From assembly GCA_009869945.1 (NCBI GenBank), contig WIXG01000078.1, positions 124,001 through 188,000 of the forward strand: a stretch of DNA of 64,000 nucleotides, given 5' to 3'. This document shows positions 1 through 11,190 of this stretch, piece after piece. The DNA is from Mesaphorura yosii. Taxonomy: Eukaryota; Arthropoda; Collembola; Poduromorpha; Tullbergiidae. The position numbers and the translations under genes were made by a program. How positions within the stretch are numbered: position 1 is the stretch's first letter; each line of letters opens with the position of its first letter. The notes beneath the pieces were generated by a model. The model made no database searches and was not told the origin of the DNA. It was given only the letters and a program-made list of their open reading frames with translations.

Positions 1-1048
1 CGCTCAAGCTCCTACGAACTGTGAGGTATGGGCACGGGATACGGCATGGCATACAGATGATTTTGCGAAAATACAGGTAGTGAGCAGTACCTCATTCGTT
101 CTAGATAGCGTACTTGTCTCGTATTGTGCTCAATTCTCACAACGTGCAAAGAAGTTCTCGTGAGTTACGTGCTTTGTGGTCAACTCAAGTCAGTTGTTGG
201 TTAGCTGTTGGCTCGCACGTAGTCAAGATAATCAACAGACAACACCAATAAAATTATTAAGATAATGTAGGTCGATCAAGCATCCACATGTAAAATTCAC
301 AGTAATAATATTTGGTGCCTGAAGTTAATCAGTTCGTTAATCCGTAGTTAGTGTGTTACCGCAGCTCGCTTGCCAATCAGTTAATTCTGCGCTCTGTGAT
401 CCTTTGCGAAGTGCGACAACAAAAAGGTTGATTTGCTCCGGACTTCTACTTGCCACGGCCACGTTAAGTCCGAATTCCTAATTGCTGCTGAGTTATATAA
501 TCAAAGACTGACTTGGTTGATATTTGACTAGCTTCAAGAGCCTATTTTATTCTTGCATTGTGATACGCAACATTTGATTGTGCAACGGCGAAAGTTTTGT
601 CCTATTCTAATTGCTCATTGCTTAGCTTGAAGAAATAACTTATTGTCCAGGATCTTCAGATAAACTTCCTTGCCGGTTTATCCATTAAAACCGAGTGTCC
701 AAATCTTGCATCGAATTACTGCACTACTCAACTGGTTAGTCCATAATTGGTCAGTCCGATTTCGCGATTGGTGTTGACAGTGCACTCCTCGCAAAAAAAG
801 GTACGTACGAATTTGGATGATCAAGTGATAAGCTTAGGCTTGATGTAATAAAGTAAGACACTTGTGCGTTTTCTTACAGGAAAGCCCAGCTATGATCCTA
901 ACGCAACAATAGCATTAGTAGTATTGGCCTTCAGAAGATAATCAAATCATATCGTTCGTGCTTTTCTGCACTCTGCGATGCAAGAAGTGAAGTGATCAAA
1001 TCAATTGTCAATCCACCAAGTGAACCTCTAATCTAATCTGCAGCCAGA
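1..1048 (+). other. 5' untranslated/promoter region of the ORP gene with a short leader intron
   Basis: No protein-coding segment is visible. A consistent GT-AG intron (donor AAAG|GTACGT at 801, acceptor TTCTTACAG ending at 879, 79 bp) suggests that transcribed leader lies on both sides of it. The downstream leader exon would run from 880 into the start codon at 1049. The transcription start is not identifiable from sequence alone. Confidence 0.5.
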
Positions 1049-4000
1049 ATGAGTAGCGTGAAAACGCATTCACAAGTGTCACATCAGGAGACTGAGTCAG
1101 TCAGCGTAAGTGGAATTTCAAATTAACACCTGTTCACCTGTTCTATTCATAGCTCAATGATCAGACCAGAATCCAAAACAGTCATAATTCGCAGTGAATC
1201 ATTGGAAAAATTTATTGTTTTTTATGCCATACATCGCAGTCAGTCGTGGTACAGTGTGTTGAAATGCAAATTTTCGTCATTAAGTATGAGTGACTGAGAG
1301 TGACAGTTGACGTAACAGTAGTAAATATCTTAATTTACGATTCTGTGATGAGGATAGGGACAAGTGGATTTCACTTATCAGTCAGCACCTTGCTACCGAA
1401 TCACGCCACCGCCACACACATGGCCAGTGTTTTCAACTCGTTTGTTCAGTCGTATCGTGTCACAAGACGTGCAGGCCTTGTCATCGTTATTCGATTTTGT
1501 TTCTAAATTCCAATGGCACCATTATTGACGGCTCATTAAAGGCGAGCATGTAGGCTCAGGCTTATTAAAACAATAGCTGAAAATAAAACTGCCCGAGCCG
1601 AGTGTTCTTAAAGTAGTGGTTCATTTTCTTGTTTGTGGAATGAAATATCTAGAACATTTTATTTATGGCCCATTGAAATCGATTTATTAGTTCCTTCACG
1701 GCCACCAAAGAAAAGACGGTTTAGCTTTGTGCTTGGAACATAAACTGCCTTTGCTTTTTTACATTCATGCATTTTGCATGTCAGCCAGGCACTTGCTAGT
1801 TACTCAAATTCTACTTAAGTTATTGAAATCTGCACTTAAGTATTCAGTCGCGCTGAGAATTCGTGTTGAGAATTTTGAGTAAATACTAAACATGGTCAGG
1901 AATTTATTGCTGCGAAAAGTATGTTCACTTCAACTTCTCAAGTCCAGCTTTCTCATTAGAATTCGACTACATTTAACTGGTGGTTTTGCAGGATGGAAGC
2001 GAGAGTTCGGAGAACAGCAGTAGCGTCCATACTGCTGTCACCAGTGGAAGTGGAGCCAGCTCCACGATTCCCACTTCAACTACCTCAAACAGTTTGACAC
2101 TCACGCCGAACGTCAAACTCATTGATGCTACTGCCGGAAGTGCCGGCATCATTTTGCCACCTCAGCCTCCTCCGCGAGGTAAATTGAAGAAACGAGGTCG
2201 AGGAAAAGGAAGAGCGGACTGGGAAGTGCTGGAAGGACTGAAAGAAGGGCAAACGTTTGACTTCATTCCGAAAAAGTTTGAGGGTTTCGTGCTGAAGAAG
2301 AGGAAATGGCCGCTGAAAGGGTATCACAAGGTAAGCCAAACAGGAATCACGTTGAACGTCGGTAATGGCATAAAATTAATCATCAAGGTCAAAGTGTTAA
2401 TCACGCGTTTGCTTTGGTTGTGTATTGTTAAGTAAATAATTACACCAGCATTTTTGTTCATTGTGTTCCGACAGCGCTATTTCATGTTGGACAAAGGTGT
2501 GATTGTGTATGGGAAAAGCGGCTGGGACATTGCACGAGGTAAAATTCATGGAAGTCTGGATGCGGGTCTCTCTGTCATTTCTACACAACCTCGAGATGGC
2601 CGCATTGACATCGACGCTGATGATTGTATCTACCATCTGAAGGTGACTTCATTATTGCAAACAGCATATTTCACGCCACATGGACGTGCATATGGAAGTT
2701 AATATTCTTTGCGCGTGTTGGGTACCCTAATTAACTCGGTAAATTGCTTCAAGGACACTTTTGCAGAGCACACCAAACAGACCGACCGACTTCCTTTCAA
2801 TTGAAAAATAAAAATGAGTTCCTTTGCTTTATATTCCGACAGTGATGATGTAATTCATGCGATGCAACATGCAGCGGCAGAGGAACCAACAGCCAAGTGC
2901 AGAATATTAACTTTCACGAGCATAAAATTCTCATTATCTTCATTTACTCTTTCCATGTCCTCAATAATTTAAAGAATGAAGCTATAATTATAACTTCTAA
3001 CTATGCTTTCTGCTGTGCTCTTTAGATAAAGCCGAAAGAAGTGTACATGGAATGGTTGGAGCAATTGAAGCAACACCGCCTTTATCGCCAACACATTTTG
3101 TCCTACAAAGATCTTGCGACGCCAAACACAGAAGATGTCCCAGATCTCGCGTCGCCTTTGAGCCCTTTGAGTCCTGCCCTCAGCGCTTCACTTCAACAAC
3201 TCGGCCTAATCGATACGAAAACCGATAAGGCTAAAGCTATTGACAAGGAGATTTGCCTCGTGGAAAAGGATTTGCTGAACTTGCAAGGAATCCTGGACAC
3301 AATGATTCCACCAAAGAAAGACGAGGACAACAAGTTCAGGGACTTTGTCGTGCTGGCGAAGGATGGTAAGACTTGCTGGCGTATGACTGTTTTTATGTAT
3401 AATCGAGTTTGCGGAGCAAGCACGTGAAAAGACGGTGCTAGAACTTCAAGTCTTGTTTATCACGTTTTATGGCTTGCATTTTCCGACTTCAATAATTTGC
3501 AATTAAGCCGACTTGTCAGGTAGCTCGCACAAACTCACAGAAATGCCAAACGTCAAGCGACAGGGAAGGGAAGTTAGTTAGCTTCGCATAGCCAAAAAGA
3601 CAAACCAAACTCCAAATCCCACATTTTATGCGTTTCGTGATATATTACAAGTTATATAATTGTGGGGAAAACAACATAATTGCGTGACCAACTTGGCTCG
3701 GTTATCAGCTCACGCAACATGCTGCACAGCAAACGGCTTAGACAAGTTGCGAAATGTACCATGTCGTCTCGAAAACATAAGGTTGCACTGCATTATTAAG
3801 TGATATCAACACTTGGGGTTGAGTTTAGTACGAAAACGAGTTCATCGGAAGCAGGAATGACAAAGGCTTGAGTTATTGCCGAAATGTCAACCTCGCCTCG
3901 ACAGCCTTGGATGTCCTGCTTATGCTGGCAGTTGTGCTTGTGCGTATTCTTTGTCTCAGCCGGCTACGACCTGAACCCATAATCGAGTTAACGTGCATTA

Positions 4001-7000
4001 CACCCAATAAATATTTTGAGCTCCCTTTGGAAGCGATAGCCATATAGTAGTCGCAGTCGTGATATTGCTCCTTCCTCGTTCATGCTCATCGTTCCAGCTC
4101 CAGACTACGCAAGTAGTAATTTTAATTATTGATCGCTCGAATGAATATAGCATGCACTTTATATTTATGTTGACTCGCGCAAGTCATGCCAAAATCTTGG
4201 CCGAGCACCTTTCTGTTCGACCGAAGGAAAATTCTGCTGTGGGTGGAAAATTGAAAGTTTACAAAAGATTGAAAATCAATATTTTCCAGCCCACATAATG
4301 AAATGATTTCGTCAACTTGTATTGTATTATGACTTCAAAGGGTTCTTTGGGTTCTAAGAATAGCAGCAGGTCAAACCTATTATGAAAGGCAAACAATGGC
4401 GAAATGAGTGAAGACCGAAAGCATTAATTAAACTTTCAACGAGGAGACGCTAAATTCGGTTCTGCGTAGTATCTAATCTGGAGCATCAATTCAGCCCATA
4501 ATCTTTTGTTATTTTTAGTGGTTGTGAGCCTCCGTGGCGTCGTCCGCTCGGTGTCGAACAGTGCGAACGCAAAGGAGGTCGAGAGTGGTGCTGCAACACT
4601 TCGTCTGGCGCTTAATACAGGCAAGTTTATTAAGTAGTGCTATGAATTGCTGTGCTATAGAATTAGCGAGATTTTTAACATCATTTTGTTTTACAGTCTT
4701 ACAGCAAAACGCTGAATTGAAGTCAAGACTATCAAGAATTCATCGTGAGGCGACGATTGAACAAAGTTACAGTGCTATGACTTTGGGCATCGCTCCACAC
4801 ACAAGTGATACGGTAAGCATCCAAAAGTCTGAGCTTATAAAGTAAATCTGTATTTCACCTCTTATTTTAATAATTGCAGATAAAATCGTATGGAAGTAAC
4901 TCCGAGTATTATGACGCGATGGACAACAACGTAGAAGATCGCACGGATTCCGATGAAGAGAGCTTCACGTCAGAGGACGAGAATGGGGACGGTGAAGTCG
5001 ATTCGATTCACAGCAGTGAAATTTCTGAGAATCCTTCAAAATACGGTAAGTCCGCCTTCCTGTCACTACTAGCCAGATTTCTGTTAGTAAAATTAGTAAT
5101 TAGGAGTAGCACATCGTAGTAGTTTGAATCCAGTGTGAAAATTAAAGAATAATGAATGTTGGTGTTTGCCCTTTTGTTGTGAATAGCTGCCCTGGATTCT
5201 TGCTTTTCTTACGACTTTTATATTTAGTTTTTGATGTACTCCTTTTTTATTACGACCACGACCTAATCCGAATTATTGTAGTTTGTGTTTACATTCAGTT
5301 AACCGTGTATTAGTTTGTTTTTGCTTGACCCGTTTCATTTTTGTTTGTTTTGTTTTCGCTTGACCCGACATTTTGTTTGATTTGGAACCCGACAAGTAGG
5401 CAAAGCTTCACCACCCAGTTTGGACAAAATACTTCAAACCTCACCTCCTCCTTCACAAATTGCCCTGTCTAATGGAACACTGTCGCACTCTTCTGGATCT
5501 TCTGATTGCGTTCCAGAAACATCAGTACTCAGCTATGGACGTCGTACAGCGCTTCCTTGTGCAGCACCGAGTGGCAGTGAAGCCCCTTCTTTGTGGGGTA
5601 TTCTGAGAAAAAATATCGGAAAAGATCTGTCCCGAATTTCTATGCCGGTGACGCTTAACGAACCGTTGGGAGTCTTGCAAAGAATGTGTGAACAGCTGGA
5701 ATACAGTGAATTGTTGGATGCTGCAAGCAAAGAGCCTGACCCAGTGGAAAGACTAGCGCTTCTGGCGGCATTCGCTGTGTCTGGGTACGGGTCATCTTTC
5801 TGGAGAACGCATAAACCATTTAACCCGCTACTCGGTGAAACGTTCGAATGTATTCGAGAAGATAAGAACTTCCGATACATTGCGGAACAGGTCTGTATTC
5901 ACTTTCCTCTTTCACGGTTGAACTTCCTGACAATATATTTACTGGTTTGCTGCATGTTCTTCAGGTGTGCCATCATCCGCCAATAAGTGCATGCCAAGCG
6001 GAAGGTGTTGGATGGCAGTTCTGGGAGGAAACTCAACCAAGAACAAAATTTTGGGGCAAATCTATGGAGATCCAAGCGCTTGGATTGGCTCACGTAGTGT
6101 TTCAAAAATTTAATGAGCACTTTTCATTCAATAAGGCAACCACTTGCGTCCATAACTTGTTTTCACCGGCTAGCCGATGGGTTGACTTATACGGCGATGT
6201 TACAATTCAGGGTGGAGAATACAGAGCAAATCTCAATTTCATCAAGGTACATTCTGAAGAGATTCCAATCTGATAGAGTTGTTATTAATAAAGCTCATTT
6301 TTGATTTTATACAGGCGTCCTATTGGTCAACAAGAAAGAACGAAGTCGTCGGGACTATCACAAATTCTGTGGGCACCACAGTGAGAAATTTATTCGGGCA
6401 CTGGAATGAGTCATTTTTTGTGGGCCAACCTCCATCCGCCAGATGTATCTGGAGAATGGGTAAGTGACATGCGTGCTTTCACAACATGGCAGGTTACTCA
6501 CTTACCGAAATGTCAATGATTATAGGAGCGATGCCCGTGAACCACAATAAATTCTATGGATTTACCAGGTTCGCCATTGAGTTGAATGAGCTGGCGGATT
6601 CCGTAAAAGACAAGCTTCCGCGAACTGATACAAGGTTTGTATTACAGTTTACTTCGTTGTGGGGGACACGTGTAACACAAGTCAATTTTATACCAGATTT
6701 CGTCCCGACCAACGGCTGTTGGAGGAAGGCCATATTGATTTGGCGGAGCAAATGAAGTTGACAGTTGAACAAAAGCAGAGAGATCGGCGCAAATTGCTGG
6801 AAGAGCAAAACAAGACACACAAGCCACTTTGGTTCAAGTAAGGAGAATTGGAATCTATGGATTGAAAATGCTATGCTTCACTTGCTAAGTGGTTATCTTT
6901 ACTTGTAGGAAAGCGGAAAATGCCAACAAGAACGAGGAGGTGGAACATTGGGAGTACAAGGGAAATTATTGGGAAAATCGCAAGACAGGATTTAAAGACA

Positions 7001-7023
7001 CAATTATGCAACCACTTTGGTAA
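1049..7023 (+). CDS. OSBPL3/6/7: Oxysterol-binding protein-related protein, ORP3/6/7 class
   Basis: This is a lipid-transfer protein of ER-plasma membrane contacts. Thirteen coding exons join in phase to give 856 residues, close to the ~890 of vertebrate ORP3: 1049-1105, 1992-2330, 2475-2642, 3026-3365, 4519-4620, 4697-4812, 4880-5045, 5400-5890, 5965-6246, 6315-6459, 6526-6634, 6697-6837, 6909-7023. A Ser/Thr-rich N-terminus is followed by a PH domain (about 116-215; EGFVLKKRKWPLKG, then RYFMLDKG). Next come a coiled segment (NAELKSRLSRIH) and an FFAT-like VAP-binding motif EYYDAMD at about 383-389 in an acidic stretch. The sterol-binding ORD domain starts near 494 (LSRISMPVTLNEP), and its hallmark reads EQVCHHPP at 592-599, with Cys where Ser is usual. 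The intron after 4620 appears to be GC-AG (CAG|GCAAGT). The 3366-4518 join is the least certain because a small exon could be hidden there. The start is the first in-frame ATG after the leader intron. Family membership is secure; which vertebrate paralogue it matches cannot be decided. Confidence 0.95.
1106..1991 (+). other. First coding-region intron of the ORP gene
   Basis: This 886-bp stretch lies between donor AGC|GTAAGT and acceptor TTTTGCAG. It is AT-rich and I see no coding segment or repeat in it. Short open frames near 1300-1506 have no splice or similarity support. Confidence 0.8.
2643..3025 (+). other. Intron inside the PH-domain coding region of the ORP gene
   Basis: This 383-bp intron separates the exon ending IYHLK from the one starting IKPKEVYMEWLEQL. 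Both halves of the PH domain continue without loss of frame. Nothing else is seen in it. Confidence 0.85.
3366..4518 (+). other. Long ORP intron between the PH domain and the coiled segment
   Basis: This 1153-bp gap runs between donor GATG|GTAAGA and acceptor TATTTTTAG. Vertebrate ORP3/6/7 proteins carry variable, alternatively spliced sequence at this place, so an unrecognised small exon is possible. I could not support one. Confidence 0.65.
4621..4696 (+). other. GC-AG intron of the ORP gene
   Basis: The exon ends AATACAG and the intron starts GCAAGT, an otherwise perfect donor with C in place of T. The acceptor is TTTTACAG ending at 4696. Using it keeps the frame open (ALNT-V-LQQNAELKS). 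No nearby GT donor gives an equally good join. Confidence 0.7.
5046..5399 (+). other. T-rich ORP intron between the FFAT-like exon and the ORD exon
   Basis: This 354-bp intron starts at TACG|GTAAGT and ends CAAGTAG. It is strongly T-rich, with degenerate TTTTGTTTG and GCTTGACCCG duplications around 5320-5375. No coding segment is seen. Confidence 0.75.
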
Positions 7024-7963
7024 CACTCACACAAACGCAAACTACAATTTGCTAAACTGAAAAGTATTCTAATTCTAATTCCTTCCATCCATTAATGCTA
7101 CTATAACTTTAATATTCAACCGATACCAATATTATTCCTAACTAAGCTACGACTACGAAGTACAAGCGCAAATAAGATTCACTACTCAAAATTATAGTTC
7201 AAGGTTTCTAATTTATCATGAACGAAGAATGATGAAAAAGTTTACTTCTGTGATGCTTTTGGCAAAGTGTGCCTCATTCGTACAATTTTCGCATTAATCG
7301 GCTGGTCCTTAGGCGCCTGATGAGAAACGATAGTTCAGTCCTTTACTTTTAGAATTAATGTTTAGCATACGAGAAAATGCTGTGCTGTGTTGTGCTGATT
7401 GCTTCTGAATAAATATATTATTATTACGAGCGCGTACTAAACTTACAATCCACAGACTGAGCTGTCACAAAACAAATATTTGAATAAATTCTATTACGTC
7501 TGATGTCATGCAATGAAATGATGAAATACGATCTGTTTTTCGTGTTATGGCTTCCGCAATGCTCATTTGCTCCACATTAATTCTGGATCATCATCTCCAT
7601 ACGTTTCTAACAGTGCTCTGATCGATAGGTACCAATCATGAATCATAGCGTGCATAAATGCAGTCAGCTCCATTACAATGTGCCGTGCCGTGCGGTGCAC
7701 GTTTCCTCAACGCAGCTCATCGCAACGAAGATAGCTTATCTGTCCTGCCTGCACAAATCTGTCGTGTATCCAGCTCGCCATAGCCATTGGTCATCATCGT
7801 CATCGCACGGATGACTTCACGCTCAACTGTCATAATGCGAACAAAAGCAACTGACCGGTAACATTGTCCATTTAGTAAAAAGCTAAAGCTTTGCGTGCGC
7901 CGTCCGCTGCTTTCCGTTTCCGTTTAGGCGAAAAAGTGTCAATTCATCCGTTTCAGTTGCAGA
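7024..7963 (+). other. ORP 3' UTR and ORP-caspase intergenic region
   Basis: The stretch is AT-rich and shows no gene. Two candidate polyadenylation signals (7408-7413 and 7483-7488) fall in its first half. The remainder presumably holds the caspase promoter. Confidence 0.6.
7408..7413 (+). terminator. Candidate poly(A) signal AATAAA for the ORP gene
   Basis: This hexamer lies about 385 bases after the TAA stop. A second AATAAA at 7483-7488 is an alternative. The cleavage site is not determinable here. Confidence 0.5.
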
Positions 7964-9524
7964 ATGAGTTGTCCGAGAGTGGAAGAGACGACTGATGCCA
8001 AATTGACCGGTCTAGGATGGTATATTTCATTTCTTTGCTTCCTTGGTCAAAAGTCGAAGACTTCGTCGTCATAATATTCTGGCCTCGCCGCAGGTTTTCT
8101 GGCAAATCCGAAGAGAGCAACGATAGCGATGGAATCCCGATGCCTGTCGAGAGAGACGCGACAGAGTACAACATGAACCATCCGCATCGTGGCAAGGCAG
8201 TCATCTTCAACAATAAGAACTTTGAGAAAGCCAAGCTTCCTGCGCGGAACGGCACTGATGTGGATCGTGACGAATTGGAGCAAACGCTCACGAACCTCGG
8301 ATTTGAAGTGCTAATCTTTAATGACGCTAGCGTCTCCAAAATTCAAAACGTAATCCAATCTCGTAAGTTGCTGGATGTCTGTAGGCAAGTTAGCGTATTG
8401 AATATTTAGAATTTGCATCGTTTGAATTTTAGTTGCAGAGGAAGATCACTCGGACAGAGATTGCCTCCTCGTCGCAGTATTTTCGCATGGTGAACCGAAT
8501 TTGATTTTCGCGAATGATTACACGTACAAGCCAGACATTTTGTGGGATCCATTCACTGCCGATCGCTGCACCACTCTTGCTGGCAAGCCAAAAATATTCC
8601 TCATACAAGTAAGGCGGGAAGTACTCGATAGAGTAGTGTTCACGGTAGCTTTGAGACAAACAACTTCTTTCCAGGCATGTCAAGGGGATCAGTTGGATTC
8701 TGGATCCAAAATGGTGCACCGCATGAACAAAATTCAAATACGAGGAATGACTGCGACCGACAGCTTTCCAGTGGCAGACAAATCCTACCGGATTCCTAAT
8801 CGTGCAGATTTTATAATGGTGTATAGCACCGTCCCAGGTACGATGAGCTCAATGAATGAGCTCAGTCAGCTCCAGACCAGTTTCCGAAAAGCCCAGAATT
8901 TTTTAAAGAATTCTTGATAGGATACTATTCATGGAGGAATTCCGCCAAAGGATCGTGGTTCATGCAGTCTTTTAATAAGATCTTCCGTCAGTATGGCCAT
9001 TCCAAGGAATTGCTCGCGTTAACGACTCATGTAACAAGAGAGGTAAGCGAAAGAAACAATTTTCTGCAGAGAATTGTTCCAGACAAATTGTTCCGAGTAA
9101 ATTGTTCTCGAGAATTATTCTGGACAATTGTTTCCAAGAATTGTTCCAGGCAAATTGTTCCCAGTAAACTGTTCCCGAGAATTGTTCCAAATCATTTCTT
9201 TCAAGCCCACTGCAACATATTTTGACGTTTCTTCAGGTTGCATTGAATTTCGAGTCCTTCCATGAATCTGTGCACATGGACCGAAAGAAGCAGGTGCCGT
9301 TCGTAACATCCACCCTCACTAGAGAAGTGTACTTCAAGTCAAAGAAGAATGGGATGTACGGGAGCATGGCACCAAATGGCAGAAAGGTGACAGCGCCTCT
9401 CACGCCTGATGAAGATGATCATGACGCCCAAGACGGATGCGGAAGTCCACCAACGGCGCAGGCGCAACTCCGACAACCAGAAAGCTCCCCGAATAAGTCG
9501 AGCCCGAGACATCGCCTCATTTAA
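7964..9524 (+). CDS. Effector-type caspase (C14 cysteine protease)
   Basis: This apoptotic executioner protease cleaves after aspartate. Six exons join in phase to 357 residues: 7964-8019, 8094-8362, 8433-8608, 8675-8837, 8921-9042, 9237-9524. The prodomain is short (about 45 residues, no CARD or DED), as in caspase-3/7/drICE. Visible active-site parts are Arg70 in RNGTDVD, catalytic His127 in SHGE, catalytic Cys169 in QACQG (the intron splits Q from ACQG), and the substrate-pocket Arg227 in YYSWRN. The small subunit continues GSWFMQSF and ends its last core strand near residue 295 (REVYF). A likely interchain cleavage site is after Asp196 (TATD|S). Unusual: a Pro/Ser/Asp-rich tail of about 62 residues follows the catalytic core, where effector caspases normally stop almost at once. 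The intron at 9043-9236 contains a minisatellite. The first exon (ATG at 7964, donor ATG|GTATAT) is the weakest join. Confidence 0.94.
9068..9190 (+). repeat. Degenerate 13-14-bp minisatellite in the last caspase intron
   Basis: Nine copies of a unit close to AATTGTTCC plus a 5-base spacer. The TTGTTCC core (or a one- or two-mismatch form) starts at 9074, 9088, 9102, 9115, 9128, 9141, 9155, 9169 and 9182. The array fills most of the 194-bp intron between the two exons of the small subunit. The same unit in the same orientation recurs at about 22,340-22,470. Confidence 0.85.
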
Positions 9525-9897
9525 ACTAAGCATATTGTAAACTGCTCAAATAAGACCTTAATCATAATCAGTGATTTCATGTGTATAAACATATACGTGG
9601 GTGATCTCTTCATAGTGATCTTCGTTCAATATGCCAAAGCCATTTGGTTTATGCACAAAAAGAGGTCTCATACACGGTACATCGATCTGATTGCCCTCTT
9701 TGCAGCGCAGCCCACTCACACACGAGAAGCAGCACATATTCAAACCCTGTCACAAGAATTTCTTTACGGGCTTCAAGTAGAGAACCTGAATGTGCGGCTG
9801 GCTAAAAGGTTGGGCTGACGGCTGAGAGATCATAATTTTGTTAATTACTGCAAGTTCGGTTTCCTTTAAAATTAAGTAGTCAATTAAATTACCAGCC
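9525..9897 (+). other. Caspase-ATP5F1D intergenic region
   Basis: This 373-bp gap holds no supported gene. No canonical AATAAA follows the caspase stop; the nearest variant is AATAAG near 9549. The ATP5F1D promoter and leader must lie here. Confidence 0.6.
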
Positions 9898-10578
9898 ATG
9901 TTTCTTAACCGACTGGGTTCAAGATTTACTGCCAACCTAATTCGCCACAGCAGAACCTATGCCACAGGGAATGAAATGGCATTTACGTTTGCTGCACCTT
10001 ATCAGGTAAGATACCGGAAACTTCTTAAACACTGTACCTCTTTAGGAGTTGTTCGTATCGTGAATCTGTGTCTTTAGTCTGAAGGAAGTAAGTTTAATTG
10101 CTGTGCCCAACTTTTCAGGTGTACTACAATCAGGCAAACATAAAACAAGTCGATGTTCCATCATTCTCTGGTGCATTTGGTATTCTACCTAATCATGTCC
10201 CAACACTAGCCGTTCTAAAACCTGGTGTGGTGACAGTCTACGAAGCTGACGGTACTGCCAAGAAATTCTTCGTGTCATCTGGGTCCGTTACTGTAAATGA
10301 GGATTCTTCAGGTACGAATGCTCTTAACCGTGGAATTGCTCTTCATTGAAACGGAAACATGAACATGCGGAAACCTTTAACTGTGCGTTGTTGTATGTCT
10401 TTTAGTGCAAGTACTAGCCGAGGAAGCTGTCCCAATTGAACTACTGGATCCTTCTGCAGCCCGAGAAGCATTATCGAAAGCCCAAGGTGAATTGGCGAGG
10501 GCCTCTCAAGAAAAGGATAAGGCCGAAGCACAAATCGCAGTTGAAGTAGCTGAAGCGTTAGTCGATGCAACCAAGTAG
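9898..10578 (+). CDS. ATP5F1D: ATP synthase F1 delta subunit, mitochondrial
   Basis: This is the central-stalk subunit of mitochondrial F1Fo ATP synthase (equivalent to bacterial epsilon), linking the gamma subunit to the c-ring. Three exons, 9898-10005, 10119-10311 and 10406-10578, join in phase to 157 residues, near the usual 160-168. The first exon encodes a basic, hydroxylated presequence (MFLNRLGSRF, RHSRTYA) followed by the start of the mature protein (MAFTFAAP). The beta-sandwich is recognisable by VDVPSFSGAFGILPNHVPTL and the C-terminal helices by AREALSKAQGEL and EVAEALVDATK. Residues are as expected for a functional subunit and no breaks are seen. The first ATG gives the complete presequence. 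Confidence 0.97.
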
Positions 10579-11190
10579 ATTGCTAGAAAATTGTAGACAC
10601 TTGAAGCAACCATGGTTAGGTAAAAAATGAGCGATTTAAATCATCCAATTCACTCCTATTACACCATCGCCTAATGTCTCTGTTTCTTCAGACTTCTATG
10701 TTCAACGATAAATAACCTGTACATTAAATAGTAGTAAGAAGAGCTATAATACTTGTTCCGGGAGAATAGAGTTTCAGTCAAAATAAAACTCTGACACCTA
10801 AAAGTATAAAACATCTGCGTGTAGAATGAATCGCCTGTCGCAGCGGACATGTGATTGAAGGTCACATCCGAAATCCGATCGCTACCGCATTGCAGTAATT
10901 TCATTCATGACTGTCCACGTCGTATGTCGTGTCGTGTCTGCCTCTGATTAATGATATGTTGGGATATTAATGTTTATGGGCTTATAATGTCGTATTTATT
11001 TGATCAATAAGAAAAGACCGATACAAAATTGGATGGCTACTGAGCATTGAGCTTGGTGCACCTCGTCCTTCCTTCCGCTGGTACAATTGTTCAGCTTTTA
11101 TATTTGTTCCCGAAATTTCGCTTCCTATAAATGCCCGCATTCGACGCAAGCAGGCATTAGTCGATTACTCCCCGATCGGAAGTCTAAGTC
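10579..11190 (+). other. ATP5F1D 3' UTR and intergenic region before CFAP418
   Basis: This 612-bp stretch has a candidate poly(A) signal at 10,782-10,787. No gene is visible in it on either strand. Confidence 0.6.
10782..10787 (+). terminator. Candidate poly(A) signal AATAAA for ATP5F1D
   Basis: It lies about 205 bases after the TAG stop, within an A-rich context (CAAAATAAAACT). Confidence 0.55.

Noticed and set aside
8838..8920. Read-through of the caspase exon to a stop at 8,917
   Set aside because: It would remove the S1-pocket YYSWRN segment. A GT donor at 8,838 and an AG ending at 8,920 restore the conserved small subunit.
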